NCBI RefSeq assembly: GCF_000227115.2
Contig: NC_016479.1
Coordinates: 434,001-498,000, forward strand
DNA: 64,000 nucleotides
DNA from: Naumovozyma dairenensis CBS 421
Lineage: Eukaryota; Ascomycota; Saccharomycetes; Saccharomycetales; Saccharomycetaceae
Reading direction: 5' to 3'
Position 1 is the first letter of the stretch. The number at the start of each line of letters is the position of its first letter. The notes beneath the pieces are model-generated. The model did no database searches. It was given only the letters and a program-made list of their open reading frames with translations, and was not told the DNA's origin. The position numbers were made by a program, and so were the translations under genes. Below are positions 19,352 through 30,632 of this stretch, piece by piece.

Positions 19352-22322
19352 ATGTCAGACAAGAAGGATATACACTATGATGATGATCATCATCATCATC
19401 AGTCATCGAGAACGCCCAATAATGCCTTTCTTTCGAGAGTCTTTGGTATGCGTTCTGCAGATATGGCTACTTCCATACATACTCAAGAAATGAGTAACTA
19501 CCCTGTGGATTTGGATTCTCAACAAAATGGGACCAAATCACTGATACGACCCTCTATAAGCCATGCTCGAGATGATGAAGGTACTAATGAAGATCAATCG
19601 AGCGAAGATGGAACTGAAGAGGATAATGAAGAAGAAGAACTAGGGCGGATTCCTGAATCAGATCAGGAACTACCACATCTGATGACGAACAAGATATTGG
19701 AACAGACCATCAGCTGTCGAATACCCCTTTAAACCTTTCCAATAACTCACAAACAACTACGACAACCATACGTCCTTCACATTTCGAATCAATCCCCAAG
19801 ATTGGCCAACCGTCTTCTGACGAGGATAATGCTTATGCCGATGGCAATGATGAACAAGAAAGACCATTATTTGATGCTGACTCTTTGAAATCAATAAATG
19901 ATAATATAGAAACCCTAGCAATACCACAAACAAAGAAGGAACAACCTCCCATTTTTAAAAAGATAAGACAACACACTACGAGAATCAATGGATATTCTAA
20001 TCAAAAAAATTTACACCAGTATCCTTTAATAAGAACAATTTGGGGAAACAAAAATCGAGGAATAATGGGAAACGATCATTCTTTCAGAATGTAGAAAGAA
20101 CAGACACCATGAGCAATAGTTTCCTTTATGGAGGTGAACCACCTCTATCAAAATCAAAATTCAACTTAAAGAGACCAAACATCTTAAAAAATATTTCAAT
20201 CTTGAAAACAACACCTGAGAATAAAATAAATACGTTGAATAACAAAGAAAGAGCCCTTTGGAAATGGGCAAATGTGGAGAATTTAGACGTTTTCTTACAA
20301 GACGTTTATGATTATTATTTGGGGAATGGATTCACATGTATTGTATTGGAAAAAGCTCTGAATATAATTACTTTGATCTTTGTCGTTTATATTTCAACAT
20401 ACCTAGGGTATTGTATTGATTACTCACATATCTCCACTAGTAAACGACTTGAAGACATTAAAATTGATCAGTGTTATAACAATAATATAACAGGATTTAT
20501 TAAGGTCTTACTTTGGTTATTCTATATATTTATTTTTTTGAAAATGGCACAATTATATTTCGATGTTAAAAATTTGACAGATATTCATAATTTTTACAAT
20601 TATCTCTTGAATGTTTCGGATAATGAATTACAAACAATCCCATGGCAAAATATTATTGAACAAATTATGTTTTTAAAGGATCAAAATGCTCTTACCTCCA
20701 ACGTCGTGGCAATGAAAGCCAAAAATAGAATCGATGCACATGATGTCGCCAATAGAATAATGAGGAAAGATAACTATTTAATTGCATTATACAATAGTGA
20801 AGTATTATACTTATCACTACCAATACCTCTCTTTAGAACAAATATCCTAACAAAAACCTTAGAATGGAATATCAACCTCTGTATCACTGGGTTTGTATTC
20901 AATGAATCTGGCTTCGTAAAACAGATGTTCCTAAAGGAATCACAACGCCAATACCTTTCTGAAGAATTAAGGAAAAGATTTATGTTAGCTGGGGTATTAA
21001 ATATTATCCTTTCCCCATTTTTAGTCACATATTTCATCCTGTTGTATTTTTTTAGATATTTTAATGAATACAAAACATCACCTGGCTCCCTTAGTGCAAG
21101 ACAATATACTCCAATGGCAGAATGGAAATTCAGAGAATACAATGAACTATATCATATTTTTAAGAAAAGGCTGGGTCTGAGCATGAACGTTGCGAATAAA
21201 TACATCGACCAATTCCCCAAGGAGAAAACAAATTTGATTTTGAAATTTGTCGCATTCTTATCAGGATCATTCATTGCTATATTAGCAACATTGACATTAG
21301 TAGACTCTGAAAATTTCATAAATTTCGAAATCACTAATGATAAATCAGTGGTTTTCTTCTTTACGATATTTGGTGCAATTTGGACAGTAAGTAGAAACGC
21401 AGTCTCTCAAGAATATAATACATTTAACCCTGAGGAAACAGTTCGTGAATTAGCATCGTATACGCATTATTTACCAAAGGAATGGAAGAATGCATATCAT
21501 ACTGAGGAAGTAAAAAATGATTTTTGCAAATTATACAATTTAAGAATCGTAATTCTACTAAGAGAATTAACTAGTTTGGTTTTGACCCCATTTGTGTTAT
21601 GGTTTGCATTACCAAGATCTGCTGAGAATATTGTAGATTTCTTTAGAGAAGCTTCTACCTATGTTGATGGTCTAGGGTATGTCTGTAAATATGCAATGTT
21701 TGAAAATGTCAAAGATGTTCAAATAGATACATCCAACAAACAGGGCACTGGTATTCAAGTTCCAGGTCCCATCTACGAACACACCAATGGGAAAGATAAT
21801 ATTGATCTCGAAGATGTTGGGAATGAAGAGGAAGACGACGAAACGGTTAACAATGCTAAGAATAAGATGATGCAATCATATATGTATTTCATTGAAGATT
21901 ATGAGAATAGCGAAAATATGGTAGGTAAATATCAATTGCCCTCAAGAAATGACGCCGCTATTGATGGCCCGCTAATGATGAATAATAATTACTCATGGAA
22001 AAAACAATTTCAACCTGGACAAAATCCTGAATTATTTAGAATCGGTAACCATACGTTGAATGACAATAATCGTGGAACTTCTACTTCGAGAAGGAAAGGT
22101 AAAAGTTCAGGAAGAAGAAATGGCCAACTTGGTACTGGTTCAAACAATGAACTCGTAGGTTCTTTCATTAATACCGAAGGATTTCTTCGCCAACACGATT
22201 CTCCAGATAATGGGAGCCATATTCTTGGGTCTGCACTAAGACAAAACGCTAATGACACTAATAACGGAGGTGTATTGGGACTTGTTAAAGAATACTATAA
22301 GAGGTCTGACGTCGGTAGATGA
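19352..22322 (+). CDS. ATG9: Autophagy scramblase Atg9, frame broken twice in this sequence
   Basis: Multispanning lipid scramblase on Golgi-derived vesicles that seeds the phagophore. Three frames together give about 990 residues if two single bases are restored (S. cerevisiae 997). Piece 1 (from 19352) has a His/Asp-rich start and the conserved AFLSRVFGMRS and QEMSNYPVDL. After PESDQ (19667) the frame moves, and the expected GTTTSDDEQ lies one frame away. Piece 2 reads to about 20003. After SNQK the frame moves again at an A7 run, into FTPVSFNKNNLGK. Piece 3 (to 22322) is the whole conserved core: INTLNNKERALWKWANVENLD, membrane segments, GSLSARQYTPMAEWKFREYNELYH and the end GGVLGLVKEYYKRSDVGR. 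Both breaks sit in short homopolymers and conserved sequence continues, so I infer sequencing error rather than a pseudogene. Confidence 0.93.
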
Positions 22323-22677
22323 AAGAACGGTTATGCCCAGAGGTAGTGTCACATAAAAAAATGTCCCCTGCTAACAATTTCTAGTCTTTACCTTTATCTG
22401 AATAAATGTTTTTATGTCGATATACAATAAATAATATTCCAAAATAAAAAGATCACCCTACATTTCGAATATTTTTAAAAATGCCTTTTTTTCTTGTTGG
22501 TTAGAAATCGTAGCTTACATACGTAACTTTACGTGATACTTACAGACCTAGAACCATAAGGCGTTTAAAAACAAGTTCTACAAAAAACTATTAAGGTTAA
22601 AATATCATACTAGGGTAATCTACATTTTTTTTCTATGCCAATCTATCAATATTATACAGAGTTATAGAACCATGGCC
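22323..22677. other. Convergent spacer, ATG9 / ARN-like transporter
   Basis: 355 bp between two 3' ends. AT-rich sequence with no motif or gene that I can support. Confidence 0.6.
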
Positions 22678-24531
22678 TTATTGGTGTGTGCTGACTAGCT
22701 TACTCTTTACTTTTTGAAATATGGTTTGTCCTATTGGCACCTCCTCCGTCTTCTTCTCTTGGATGATTTCATCTTGTCCGTCAAGTTGCTCGAAAGCAAC
22801 GACATCAGCTAACTCTCTATCTCTCAATAGAAGGGCAAATACATACAATGGTATGCAGAGACAAATGGTAACAATATACAATATGTTAGTAACATGACTA
22901 TAGGCTTGAACTAGCCCAATCCTTTCCGGAGACTCCCATTTATAAGATTTAATGAATTTGGTAGGAGACTCGTACGCTAACGAAACAGCTGTTTGATTGC
23001 TAATGTATTTACTCAACTCAACTTCCATTCTATTACTCCAAATGGCACCTGCAACACTACTACCAAAACCTTCACCAATACTACCCAATGCTAAAAATAA
23101 AGATGTTATTATAGCTAAGTTCTTATGTGTATAGGCAGCTGCTTGAATGGATGCCCTAGCAGGAAATTTCAAGAAACCATTACCAAACCCAAGTAAACAA
23201 CAGGCTACGATAGTACCAACTTTAGCATGAGCACCAATACGATAACGATATAATAAACCAGTGGAAACAATGTACATTGATATGCCAAAGAAAATAAAAC
23301 CCTTTGTTCTTCTGAGCTTTTTGGCAACAAAAATACCAAGCAAATTAGCAGTGATCACACCTACAAATGTGAACATATTGTTTGTCCTGGTAGCTGCCAA
23401 AACAGTAGTATCAAATGAAACGAGTAACACCGTATATTTGTATGTACTTTGAACGTAATAAGCAAAATCAAGGAACAATGCGATTAATAATCCACCATAA
23501 ACACCCCTGTCTTTAACTAGATTCCATGGAGTCAATGGGAATTTTGCAAATTTCCATTCCCAAAAGATATATAAAGGTAGAGCTACAAGCCAACCTATAA
23601 CTTCAGGCACAATGATGGAAGCACTTTTCCATTTGTCAGTAGCTTTAGCAGCTAATGTGAATGGGATTAATACGCAAGCGAAGAAAATCACACCCAGAAG
23701 AAGACCTAAGATATCCAATCTCCAGAAGAACACATCAATAAAATATTCCATTCTAGTCATATTTGGTGGTATGGTACTGAATGATCTCAATTCTCTTCTA
23801 TTATGTTTATATTGAGCTAAATATCTCATATGGAATAAACAAAATAATAACGGAATGCAACAAACTGGAAAGATTATTGCCCACATTCCTATTCCCCATT
23901 GCCAATGATCACCAATATCACTAGTTATATTCCCACTTATCCATGTATTGATAACATTTGGTAACATAGGTGCTGCTGACGCTAATATTCTGTAGTTCAA
24001 ATTAGAGAAATCGGCGGCAAGTACCTCTAAGGCTAAAACTATGGCTGCATGACCTAAAGAATAGAAACAGGCCCCAACAGCATACCTTGTGATATTTGTT
24101 GCTTGTGATTCAACAACTGTTCCAATGACGTAGAAGAATATGGCAGTAAAGACAAGGGATGTCCTACCAAATATGTCGGCAGCCCTTGCATAAGCGATTT
24201 GTCCAGCAGCGGATATGACAGTGGTAATACAGGTTACGGTAGACATTAACGAATGATTTTTATAGGAAGAAGTAGCCTCTGTTTGAAATGTGGAACGGAC
24301 TCTTTTATCTAAGGTGTAACAGTAAGTCGTTAAAAATATGGAAAAGAAAAAAAGCAATCTACGTTGCGTAGTCGAATAATATTCTGAATATACTTCGATG
24401 TTAATGACACCAGTATCATAGTTAATTTGGCTTTCTTCAGTTGATGATACAGAATCTATTTCCTGTTCATGAATTTCATCCTTTGTGGTTTTAGGATCCA
24501 AGCTAGAACTAGTCGAGCTTCTAGAAGACAT
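22678..24531 (-). CDS. Siderophore-iron transporter, ARN/SIT family (MFS)
   Basis: Major facilitator of 617 residues, the usual length for the Arn1/Arn2/Sit1/Enb1/Gex family, with about 14 hydrophobic segments and charged cytosolic ends. Family landmarks include VINIEVYSEYYSTTQRRLL before helix 1, RSTFQTEATSSYKNHSLMSTV, ARAADIFGRTS, LEVLAADFSNLNYRILA, NTWISGNITSDIGDHWQWGIGMWA, PLTPWNLVKDRG and FGSSVAGAIWSNRM. It resembles Arn1/Arn2/Sit1 more than Enb1 or Gex1/2, so ferrichrome- or ferrioxamine-type uptake is likely, but the substrate cannot be read from sequence. Note the unusual TLDKRVRSTFQ in helix 1 where Sit1 has GLDGNIRYTFQ. Two Aft-type boxes lie upstream. In S. cerevisiae, ATG9 and NOP14 are adjacent, so this gene is an insertion relative to that order. 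Confidence 0.9.
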   Translation of the reverse strand: MSSRSSTSSSLDPKTTKDEIHEQEIDSVSSTEESQINYDTGVINIEVYSEYYSTTQRRLLFFFSIFLTTYCYTLDKRVRSTFQTEATSSYKNHSLMSTVTCITTVISAAGQIAYARAADIFGRTSLVFTAIFFYVIGTVVESQATNITRYAVGACFYSLGHAAIVLALEVLAADFSNLNYRILASAAPMLPNVINTWISGNITSDIGDHWQWGIGMWAIIFPVCCIPLLFCLFHMRYLAQYKHNRRELRSFSTIPPNMTRMEYFIDVFFWRLDILGLLLGVIFFACVLIPFTLAAKATDKWKSASIIVPEVIGWLVALPLYIFWEWKFAKFPLTPWNLVKDRGVYGGLLIALFLDFAYYVQSTYKYTVLLVSFDTTVLAATRTNNMFTFVGVITANLLGIFVAKKLRRTKGFIFFGISMYIVSTGLLYRYRIGAHAKVGTIVACCLLGFGNGFLKFPARASIQAAAYTHKNLAIITSLFLALGSIGEGFGSSVAGAIWSNRMEVELSKYISNQTAVSLAYESPTKFIKSYKWESPERIGLVQAYSHVTNILYIVTICLCIPLYVFALLLRDRELADVVAFEQLDGQDEIIQEKKTEEVPIGQTIFQKVKSKLVSTHQ

Positions 24532-25894
24532 ATTGAGTAGGCCTGATTTCTTTTGACATAAAAGATAAGGATAGAGATAAATAAGAAATTTGTAGGGAAA
24601 ATGTTTTTCATAACCTTTGATCTGAATTCGATCTCACAAATATATATTAAAGGTCATCTCATCATCAATAAACTTTTATTCGATGAGACAAGGGAAAGAA
24701 TACCCTTTCGGGGCCGACAAAATTCTCACCATTCGTTACACATTCAGATATCTACGGACAAACTTAGTTTTACGTCACTACTTTATGTTCGACACCTCTA
24801 TAGACAAATATCCAATATTCCAGGCCATCCGTCAAAAGTGGGGTCGTACAACTCTAAGTCCCAAAAGTTTTTTGAGATTCCGTACTAAATAATATAAGCT
24901 AGACTTGTGTACGTAATACTTCGTAAATACTATACATATCCCATTTCCATCTGGTAATTTGTATAACTACTTAGCACAGGGTACGTAATAAACACCATTT
25001 CTTTGAAACTGCACCATGAAAGTGTTGAACAAAATTTGTTTTATCCTTGGGAACTTGTACCAAAAGGCCTATAAACCTTCGTACGTATCCTGTCATCGGG
25101 AAAGCAGGAAGGACTTTTCCGGGTGCATTCGCAAATGTTAACAATATCAAGGGCCGTTCCATCTTGGTATTTCATTTAAGTTCAGGCTCTCTAACCAGAT
25201 GTACTGTGAAAGAAGCTCCATCATTATTCTACGTATATGCCCGTCTTGGCAAGAATCTGGGTGCACATTTCTTTTTTGCCTTTGAATGTGTCCTTTCTTT
25301 CTTGGCGGAGTTTCGTACGGCTATTTATCAAAGCCGGTGTGTGTCCTTCAAGAAACTCCGGACGATGTTCGATTCCACCGAGAATCAATTACTTTCTCTG
25401 CTTCCTTCAGTGAATCATTTAAACCTCTCTGGTAAAGATGTTCTCTGGTGTTCCTGGATGTGATGTTCGAAGAAAACTTTTCAGGCAGGTCGTATAGACA
25501 ACCAACTTTAGTTTTCACTTTTCGTTTAGAGAATTAGACCGCATATATACTTGTTATTTCTCACCTACAGCTATTTCACTTCCGTGAGCGAGGCTTTCGA
25601 TATTGGTAGTTTCTCTAATAGAGATTTTCAACAGATGGTTTTGACAGCCCTTCTATTCACAGATTATATCAAGCAAAACTCCTTAGTGGTAGCAAAAGAG
25701 GTTGCATTGATAAATATAATAGATTATAGAACGAAAGTCAATGTTAATTGTCGTGTTTCTTATCAATCTAATGAACAGATTACGCAAGATGAAGTCCGAA
25801 AGTATCATGTAGAAATGTTTTGTCATTTTACAAACTATATATACGTATAGGTGAATACGGATAATTATATCTTACTTTTTATTTTAAAAAAAGC
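24532..25894 (-). promoter_or_regulatory. 1.36-kb promoter region of the siderophore transporter with two Aft boxes
   Basis: GGGTGCA at 25121-25127 and at 25259-25265 (TGCACCC on the gene's strand) match the core bound by the iron-deficiency activators Aft1/Aft2, 590-735 bp upstream of the start codon. The NOP14 3' end closes the region. Open frames at about 25047-25463 and 25551-25850 begin only with TTG, match nothing I recognise and probably are not genes. Confidence 0.65.
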
Positions 25895-28342
25895 TTACTT
25901 CTTACTCTTAGCGTTACGCAATCTTTTTTCCCTTTCATACTTGTTTTTCTCAGCACCTTCTTCTGTACGAATGGTATTAATAATATGTGCCATCTTTGCG
26001 TGGTACTCAGAAGACTCTTTCTTCTTTTCTTCAATTCTTTGTCTTGCCTCGAATTTAGTATCTTTACGAATTTCCTTCATAGTGAATTTACGTTCCTTCT
26101 TTAATTGAGCCTTCATCTTATTGATTTCATTTCTAGTTCTATCAGGATCATAAGATTTCTTATCTGGGTTAAAGTTTTCTTCGAATTTAGGTGCATGAGA
26201 TGGGATGGAAATTGGTTTATGATTTTGTAAAGTTAATGGTGTATGTTCATTAAATTTCATTAACCTCTCTAATTTATCTAAGATTTGTTTCGTCTTTGTG
26301 AATTTTGGATAACGTATGTGATATTCGATCAATAGTTTTTCTATCGTTATAATAATTTCTGGGAATGCAGGTTGTTCTTTCCATACAGCGGAAATGATTC
26401 TGTCAAGGGAATCTAGAATATTGTTTAATAAATTGAATTTAAAATCAGTATCATCATTCAGATTGCCATTGTAGAATAATTTATGAAGTTGAATTGGTTT
26501 ATGGTCATTTATATCTTTTAAATCTTGTTCTTTGTCAAAGGATAATTCTTCAGAATCCAATCTTAGTTTTATTATTTTATTTGATTCTGGTAACAAAGTG
26601 GCAAGTGATTTCTCAAAAAAATAAACAATTTCTGGGATATATCTTTTAGCAACACGTTGGTATTGAAGTAAAATTCTTATCAGAATGGAAGCAACTGCTA
26701 ACTTTTCAATGGAATTGAATCTTATTTGATCTAGTAATTCACTTATTAGAATGGAACAAGGTGTTATAATTAAATGGTATTGATCTGAGGTGGAAAATAA
26801 AGATCCTACTAAAGTAAAGAACACAAGGTCACCTCTAGTTAAAGTTGAATAACGTCCCTCTTTAAACCTTTGTTGAATTTCAATGATAATCTCTCTACAT
26901 TCGTTGGAAAGTGGTTGATTGTATTTTTCAGACATTGTCTTCAAGATTTGCACAAGGGAGTTTTGTACCTCTGTAAAATCAGTGATGTTGGCAGAATAAT
27001 CCTCACAAGCTAAAAACATGATATGTCTTAATATAATAGTGGTAAGTTTCCCTAAACGTTCTTTATTCCCCTCTGCTAGTTTGGGTTGACAAGCTCTAAT
27101 GATTTTTCTAAGTATTTTAGGATGCTGATTTATGGGATGTTTTTCTAATAATAGTAGTAATTCCGAATGGTTATTTGGACAAACGATCGTGGCGTTGATA
27201 ATTTTAGATGGCCAACCTTGGTCTCTTGGTTCGTTTGCATCTTCATCTTCATTATCTTTTTCACCGAATTCGATATCATCATCTGAATTAGCGATATTTT
27301 CTTCTTCATCTCGTAGATCTTCATCGTCTGAATTGGCCCAGAATCCGTCATCTAAATCTTCCACACCTTTTTCCTCACCATTTTCTTCCTCGACCATACC
27401 TTGCATACGATCCAGTCTTTGTTGTTCCAATTTTTTCTTCTTCTCCTCAGCTTCCTTTTCTATTTCCTCAGTTGTCTTGGTTCTATCAGCTGGAGCAGCT
27501 CTTGGTTCCATTATTAATTCTTTTACTTTGACGTCATACTCAATGTCCTTTTCATTTTTAGGTTCCATTATCATGTCTTTCTTTTTAGGTTGAGTGGTCA
27601 TTAACTCAGACATAACATCATCAAAGTCTTCATCTAGATCATCAATTTGTTCATTCATTTTTTCTTTAGCCTTTTGTCTTTCATGTTTATAAAATTTGGA
27701 TTTAGCTATAATTTCGCTCATCACTTCAGCTTTAGTCTTTTTCCTTGTTGGTTGCATATTTTCACCTAAATTATCATCATCATAAGAACGATTTCTCTTT
27801 GCTGGTTCCAAGAACCCGTCGCCACTTGCATCAACTTCATCATCCATATCCAACAAAGTATCTTGCTTTTCTAATGGTTTCCCCAAATGAGTCAAATTGT
27901 TACTAAACAAATCTTCCATAGCATTTGCATCGTCATCTTCATCACCGTCACCTAAATTGAAAATTGTTTTGTTATTTTTCCTTGAAGATTGGCTTTGTCT
28001 TTCTCTAGTGAAACGTTCCAACATTTTCTCTTCTTCGGTCAAATTTTTGTCTCTTTCACCAAATCTCTTATCCATAAGTCCACCTCTCTTATTCTTGATT
28101 GTATTTTTTTTAACTCGTGAGCTCTCAATTCTTTGTTCTTCACCGTATTNNNNNNNNNNNNNNNNNNNNTTAAATTGTTCCCTAATCTTAGCAATGACAC
28201 GTTCCTTCTCCTCACGATCATAATCCTTAGCGGCTCTCTTCTTCTTAGAGGTTTTCCTATCATTTCGTTTCACGTTAGTTTGGCCAGTCAACCCTGCAGC
28301 TTTCAAAGTAGCTTTCAACTGTTTCAATTGAGAGCCTGCCAT
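25895..28342 (-). CDS. NOP14: SSU processome scaffold Nop14 (contains a 20-N gap)
   Basis: Nucleolar protein needed for 40S subunit assembly and early pre-rRNA cleavage; partner of Noc4 and Emg1. The true start is ATG 28342 ([23 protein letters not shown], the family N-terminus), not an upstream in-frame Met. Length is 815 codons including the gap (S. cerevisiae 810). Conserved parts are [64 protein letters not shown] and the C-terminal block [30 protein letters not shown]...[15 protein letters not shown]. The N run at 28150-28169 falls between AKIREQF and GEEQR, where S. cerevisiae has about 35 more residues, so roughly 100 bases may be missing. Confidence 0.95.
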   Translation of the reverse strand: MAGSQLKQLKATLKAAGLTGQTNVKRNDRKTSKKKRAAKDYDREEKERVIAKIREQFXXXXXXXXYGEEQRIESSRVKKNTIKNKRGGLMDKRFGERDKNLTEEEKMLERFTRERQSQSSRKNNKTIFNLGDGDEDDDANAMEDLFSNNLTHLGKPLEKQDTLLDMDDEVDASGDGFLEPAKRNRSYDDDNLGENMQPTRKKTKAEVMSEIIAKSKFYKHERQKAKEKMNEQIDDLDEDFDDVMSELMTTQPKKKDMIMEPKNEKDIEYDVKVKELIMEPRAAPADRTKTTEEIEKEAEEKKKKLEQQRLDRMQGMVEEENGEEKGVEDLDDGFWANSDDEDLRDEEENIANSDDDIEFGEKDNEDEDANEPRDQGWPSKIINATIVCPNNHSELLLLLEKHPINQHPKILRKIIRACQPKLAEGNKERLGKLTTIILRHIMFLACEDYSANITDFTEVQNSLVQILKTMSEKYNQPLSNECREIIIEIQQRFKEGRYSTLTRGDLVFFTLVGSLFSTSDQYHLIITPCSILISELLDQIRFNSIEKLAVASILIRILLQYQRVAKRYIPEIVYFFEKSLATLLPESNKIIKLRLDSEELSFDKEQDLKDINDHKPIQLHKLFYNGNLNDDTDFKFNLLNNILDSLDRIISAVWKEQPAFPEIIITIEKLLIEYHIRYPKFTKTKQILDKLERLMKFNEHTPLTLQNHKPISIPSHAPKFEENFNPDKKSYDPDRTRNEINKMKAQLKKERKFTMKEIRKDTKFEARQRIEEKKKESSEYHAKMAHIINTIRTEEGAEKNKYEREKRLRNAKSKK
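28150..28169. other. Assembly gap (20 N) inside NOP14
   Basis: Twenty N inside the coding sequence. The flanking family segments should be separated by about 35 residues, so the true gap is longer than drawn. The reading frame happens to stay open across it. Confidence 0.9.
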
Positions 28343-28763
28343 ATTGGTTTGTGTGTGTGTGTGTGTATGGAAAACTTTTCTACTATGTTGTCCTTCTCCT
28401 GCTGTCACTATTTCTTTCTCATTGTATACCAAGCACCAAGTGTCTAACTGTTATATGCCTGTATTATTCATTATATGAGAGCTCATCGCATCTCTTTTTG
28501 CTTCTTTTCTCAAATTTTCCAATTTTTTTTTTTCAAATTTTTTTCCACAACAGAGGGTAACACTTCCAATTGATATTTTTAAAGGATCCATTTTGGAGTT
28601 TATTTACTTACTTTACTTTACTTATCCATTAGGAAGGTGGGTGGCAAATATACTTATTATGACCAACAACTAAGAGTAGAGTTCAAGTTCAACCAACAAG
28701 AGGACAGAAGAAAAACGTGCATATACCCCTGCAAATTGATCATAGGAAATAATACGATACGAT
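28343..28763. promoter_or_regulatory. Divergent NOP14/RPN5 promoter with PAC and PACE elements
   Basis: GCGATGAG (minus strand) at 28482-28489 is an exact PAC element, the ribosome-biogenesis box bound by Pbf1/Pbf2, about 140 bp upstream of NOP14. AT-rich A/T runs nearby (28508-28550) resemble RRPE. GGTGGCAAA at 28640-28648 is an exact PACE, the Rpn4 proteasome element, 116 bp upstream of RPN5. A (GT)8 run at 28351-28366 lies in the NOP14 5' leader. Confidence 0.8.
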
Positions 28764-30107
28764 ATGTCCAGAGACGCACCATTGAAAGCAGAAAGGGATT
28801 ACTCCGAAATCCTAAAGGATGAATTCTCAAAGATCGAAACAATAGCACAATCCAACCATCAAGAAGCCCTAAATGAATTATTAGTCTGGGAAAAGAAGAC
28901 AAGACAAGCTGGTGATTTGCCCTCTTCGAAAGATGTCCTTTCAAAGATCGTCGATTTGTTGTTCACGTTCCATGAATGGGATTCACTTAATGAACAATTG
29001 ACTTTGTTGTCGAAGAAACATGGTCAATTGAAATTGGCTATCCAATATATGATTCAAAGGATCATGTGGCATCTCGATGATATGGGGGATAAGTTGGATT
29101 TACCTGTGAAGATTAAATGTATTGAAACTATTAGATTGGTTACGGAGAATAAGATCTTTGTGGAGACTGAAAGAGCTAGAGTTACAAGACAGTTGGTGGA
29201 GATTTTGAAGACTCAAGGGAAAATTGAAGAAGCATGTGATACTCTTTGTGAATTGCAAGTGGAAACTTATGGGTCCATGGATATGTTTGAGAAGATTGAA
29301 TTTATATTGGAACAAATGAATTTAAGTATATTGAAAGGTGATTATAATCAAGCTACTGTGCTTTCTAGAAAGGTTTTGAAAAAGACTTTCAAGAATGAAA
29401 AATATGAGGATTTAAAACTACAATACTATAAATTATTGATTAAGATTGGTCTATATAAGAGAGATTATCTTGACGTGGCTCAATATTATCAAGAAATTTA
29501 TTTGACTAATTCTGTACAAAAGGATGAATCTCAATGGAAAGATGCTCTTTGTCATATTGTTTATTTCTTAATATTATCTCCATATGGTAATTTACAAAAT
29601 GATTTGATTCATAAAATTCAGTTAGATAATAAATTGAAGAAATTGGAAATTCAAGAGTCTTTAGTCAAATTATTTACCACTCAAGAATTGATGAGATGGC
29701 CAATCGTAAAAGAAACTTATCAAGATACTTTAAGTAAAGATATTGTCGCATTTGGTGGTGGTCCAGAAAATAAACATCATTGGGATGAATTAAAGAAAAG
29801 AATAATTGAACATAATTTGAGAGTTATATCACAATATTATTCCAGAATCACTTTGGAAAGACTAGATGAATTATTAGATTTAACTGAATCTGAAACAGAA
29901 ACTTTTATCAGTGATTTAGTTAATCAAGGTATCATTTTCGCAAAAGTTAATAGACCTGCCAAAATTGTCAATTTCGAAAAGAAACAAAACTCAAGTGAAT
30001 TATTAAATGAATGGTCTTCTAATGTGGATCAATTGTTAGAAAATATCGAAACGATAGGTCATTTAATTACAAAGGAGGAAATAATGCATGGTTTGAAGGC
30101 TAAATGA
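28764..30107 (+). CDS. RPN5: 26S proteasome lid subunit Rpn5
   Basis: PCI-domain subunit of the 19S regulatory particle lid, also found in the yeast COP9 signalosome. The protein has 447 residues (S. cerevisiae 445). The start MSRDAPLKAERDYSEILKDEF matches the family. Helical repeats include WDSLNEQLTLLSKKHGQLKLAIQYMIQ and AVTENKIFVETERARVT-like sequence. The C-terminal PCI/winged-helix part contains EHNLRVISQYYSRITLERLDELLDLTESETETFISDLVNQGIIFAKVNRPAKIVNF and ends IGHLITKEEIMHGLKAK. A perfect Rpn4 site upstream fits proteasome regulation. Confidence 0.97.
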   Translation: MSRDAPLKAERDYSEILKDEFSKIETIAQSNHQEALNELLVWEKKTRQAGDLPSSKDVLSKIVDLLFTFHEWDSLNEQLTLLSKKHGQLKLAIQYMIQRIMWHLDDMGDKLDLPVKIKCIETIRLVTENKIFVETERARVTRQLVEILKTQGKIEEACDTLCELQVETYGSMDMFEKIEFILEQMNLSILKGDYNQATVLSRKVLKKTFKNEKYEDLKLQYYKLLIKIGLYKRDYLDVAQYYQEIYLTNSVQKDESQWKDALCHIVYFLILSPYGNLQNDLIHKIQLDNKLKKLEIQESLVKLFTTQELMRWPIVKETYQDTLSKDIVAFGGGPENKHHWDELKKRIIEHNLRVISQYYSRITLERLDELLDLTESETETFISDLVNQGIIFAKVNRPAKIVNFEKKQNSSELLNEWSSNVDQLLENIETIGHLITKEEIMHGLKAK

Positions 30108-30632
30108 AACGAACGTAGTTTCCAGTCATTCCCTAATGCCACATTTATAAATATAAACAACAAAGTCATTTATAAATATATATATATATATGAAATTATA
30201 ATTAAGAACGACATCAAAATCATCCCTTAAATAACATTTCTCATTCATTTTTGTTGTTCTTTCTCTCTATTTCTTTTCTATTTATTTATTATACGAGGCT
30301 TTCTTTTTTTATTTTTGGAAAATCGAACTTGCAACTTTAACATACACGTTTACGTACGTAAATACGTATTTCAATTTGGGTAAGCATTTCAATACTGACG
30401 TCTTTAAAATGTGACAATTGCCGTAATAAGATTAATAAATTACAAAACCACTTCAAGTGACTCAAATATCTCCCTCCATAGGATCTGCAAGAAATTATTC
30501 ATTCATTCGCCTTTCTTCATTTTCTCAAATCGTATACCCCATATATATATATACGATAACATTCCGTTCATCCTCCTGTTATATGTGGCTCCAATAATAT
30601 CCATACATACTGCTACCATTCCAAAGACTAAT
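30108..30632 (+). promoter_or_regulatory. RPN5-LDB17 spacer
   Basis: 525 bp holding the RPN5 3' end and the LDB17 promoter. The LDB17 frame stays open upstream to 30411, but only from a GTG and through non-conserved sequence. TA runs at about 30178-30190 and 30543-30552; no further motif that I trust. Confidence 0.5.

Noticed and set aside
25362..25380. GTTCGATTCC resembling a tRNA B box
   Set aside because: No matching stem or A box on either side.
25047..25463. 138-codon open frame in the siderophore transporter promoter
   Set aside because: It starts with TTG, has no early ATG, shows no motif and overlaps both Aft boxes.
25551..25850. 99-codon open frame next to NOP14
   Set aside because: TTG start only and no recognisable protein features.
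28343..28432. 30-residue N-terminal extension of Nop14
   Set aside because: It is translated from a GT repeat and unique sequence; the family starts at MAGSQLK (28342).
30411..30632. Upstream extension of LDB17
   Set aside because: It begins with GTG, contains promoter-like TA runs and is not conserved; ATG 30633 is the first credible start.
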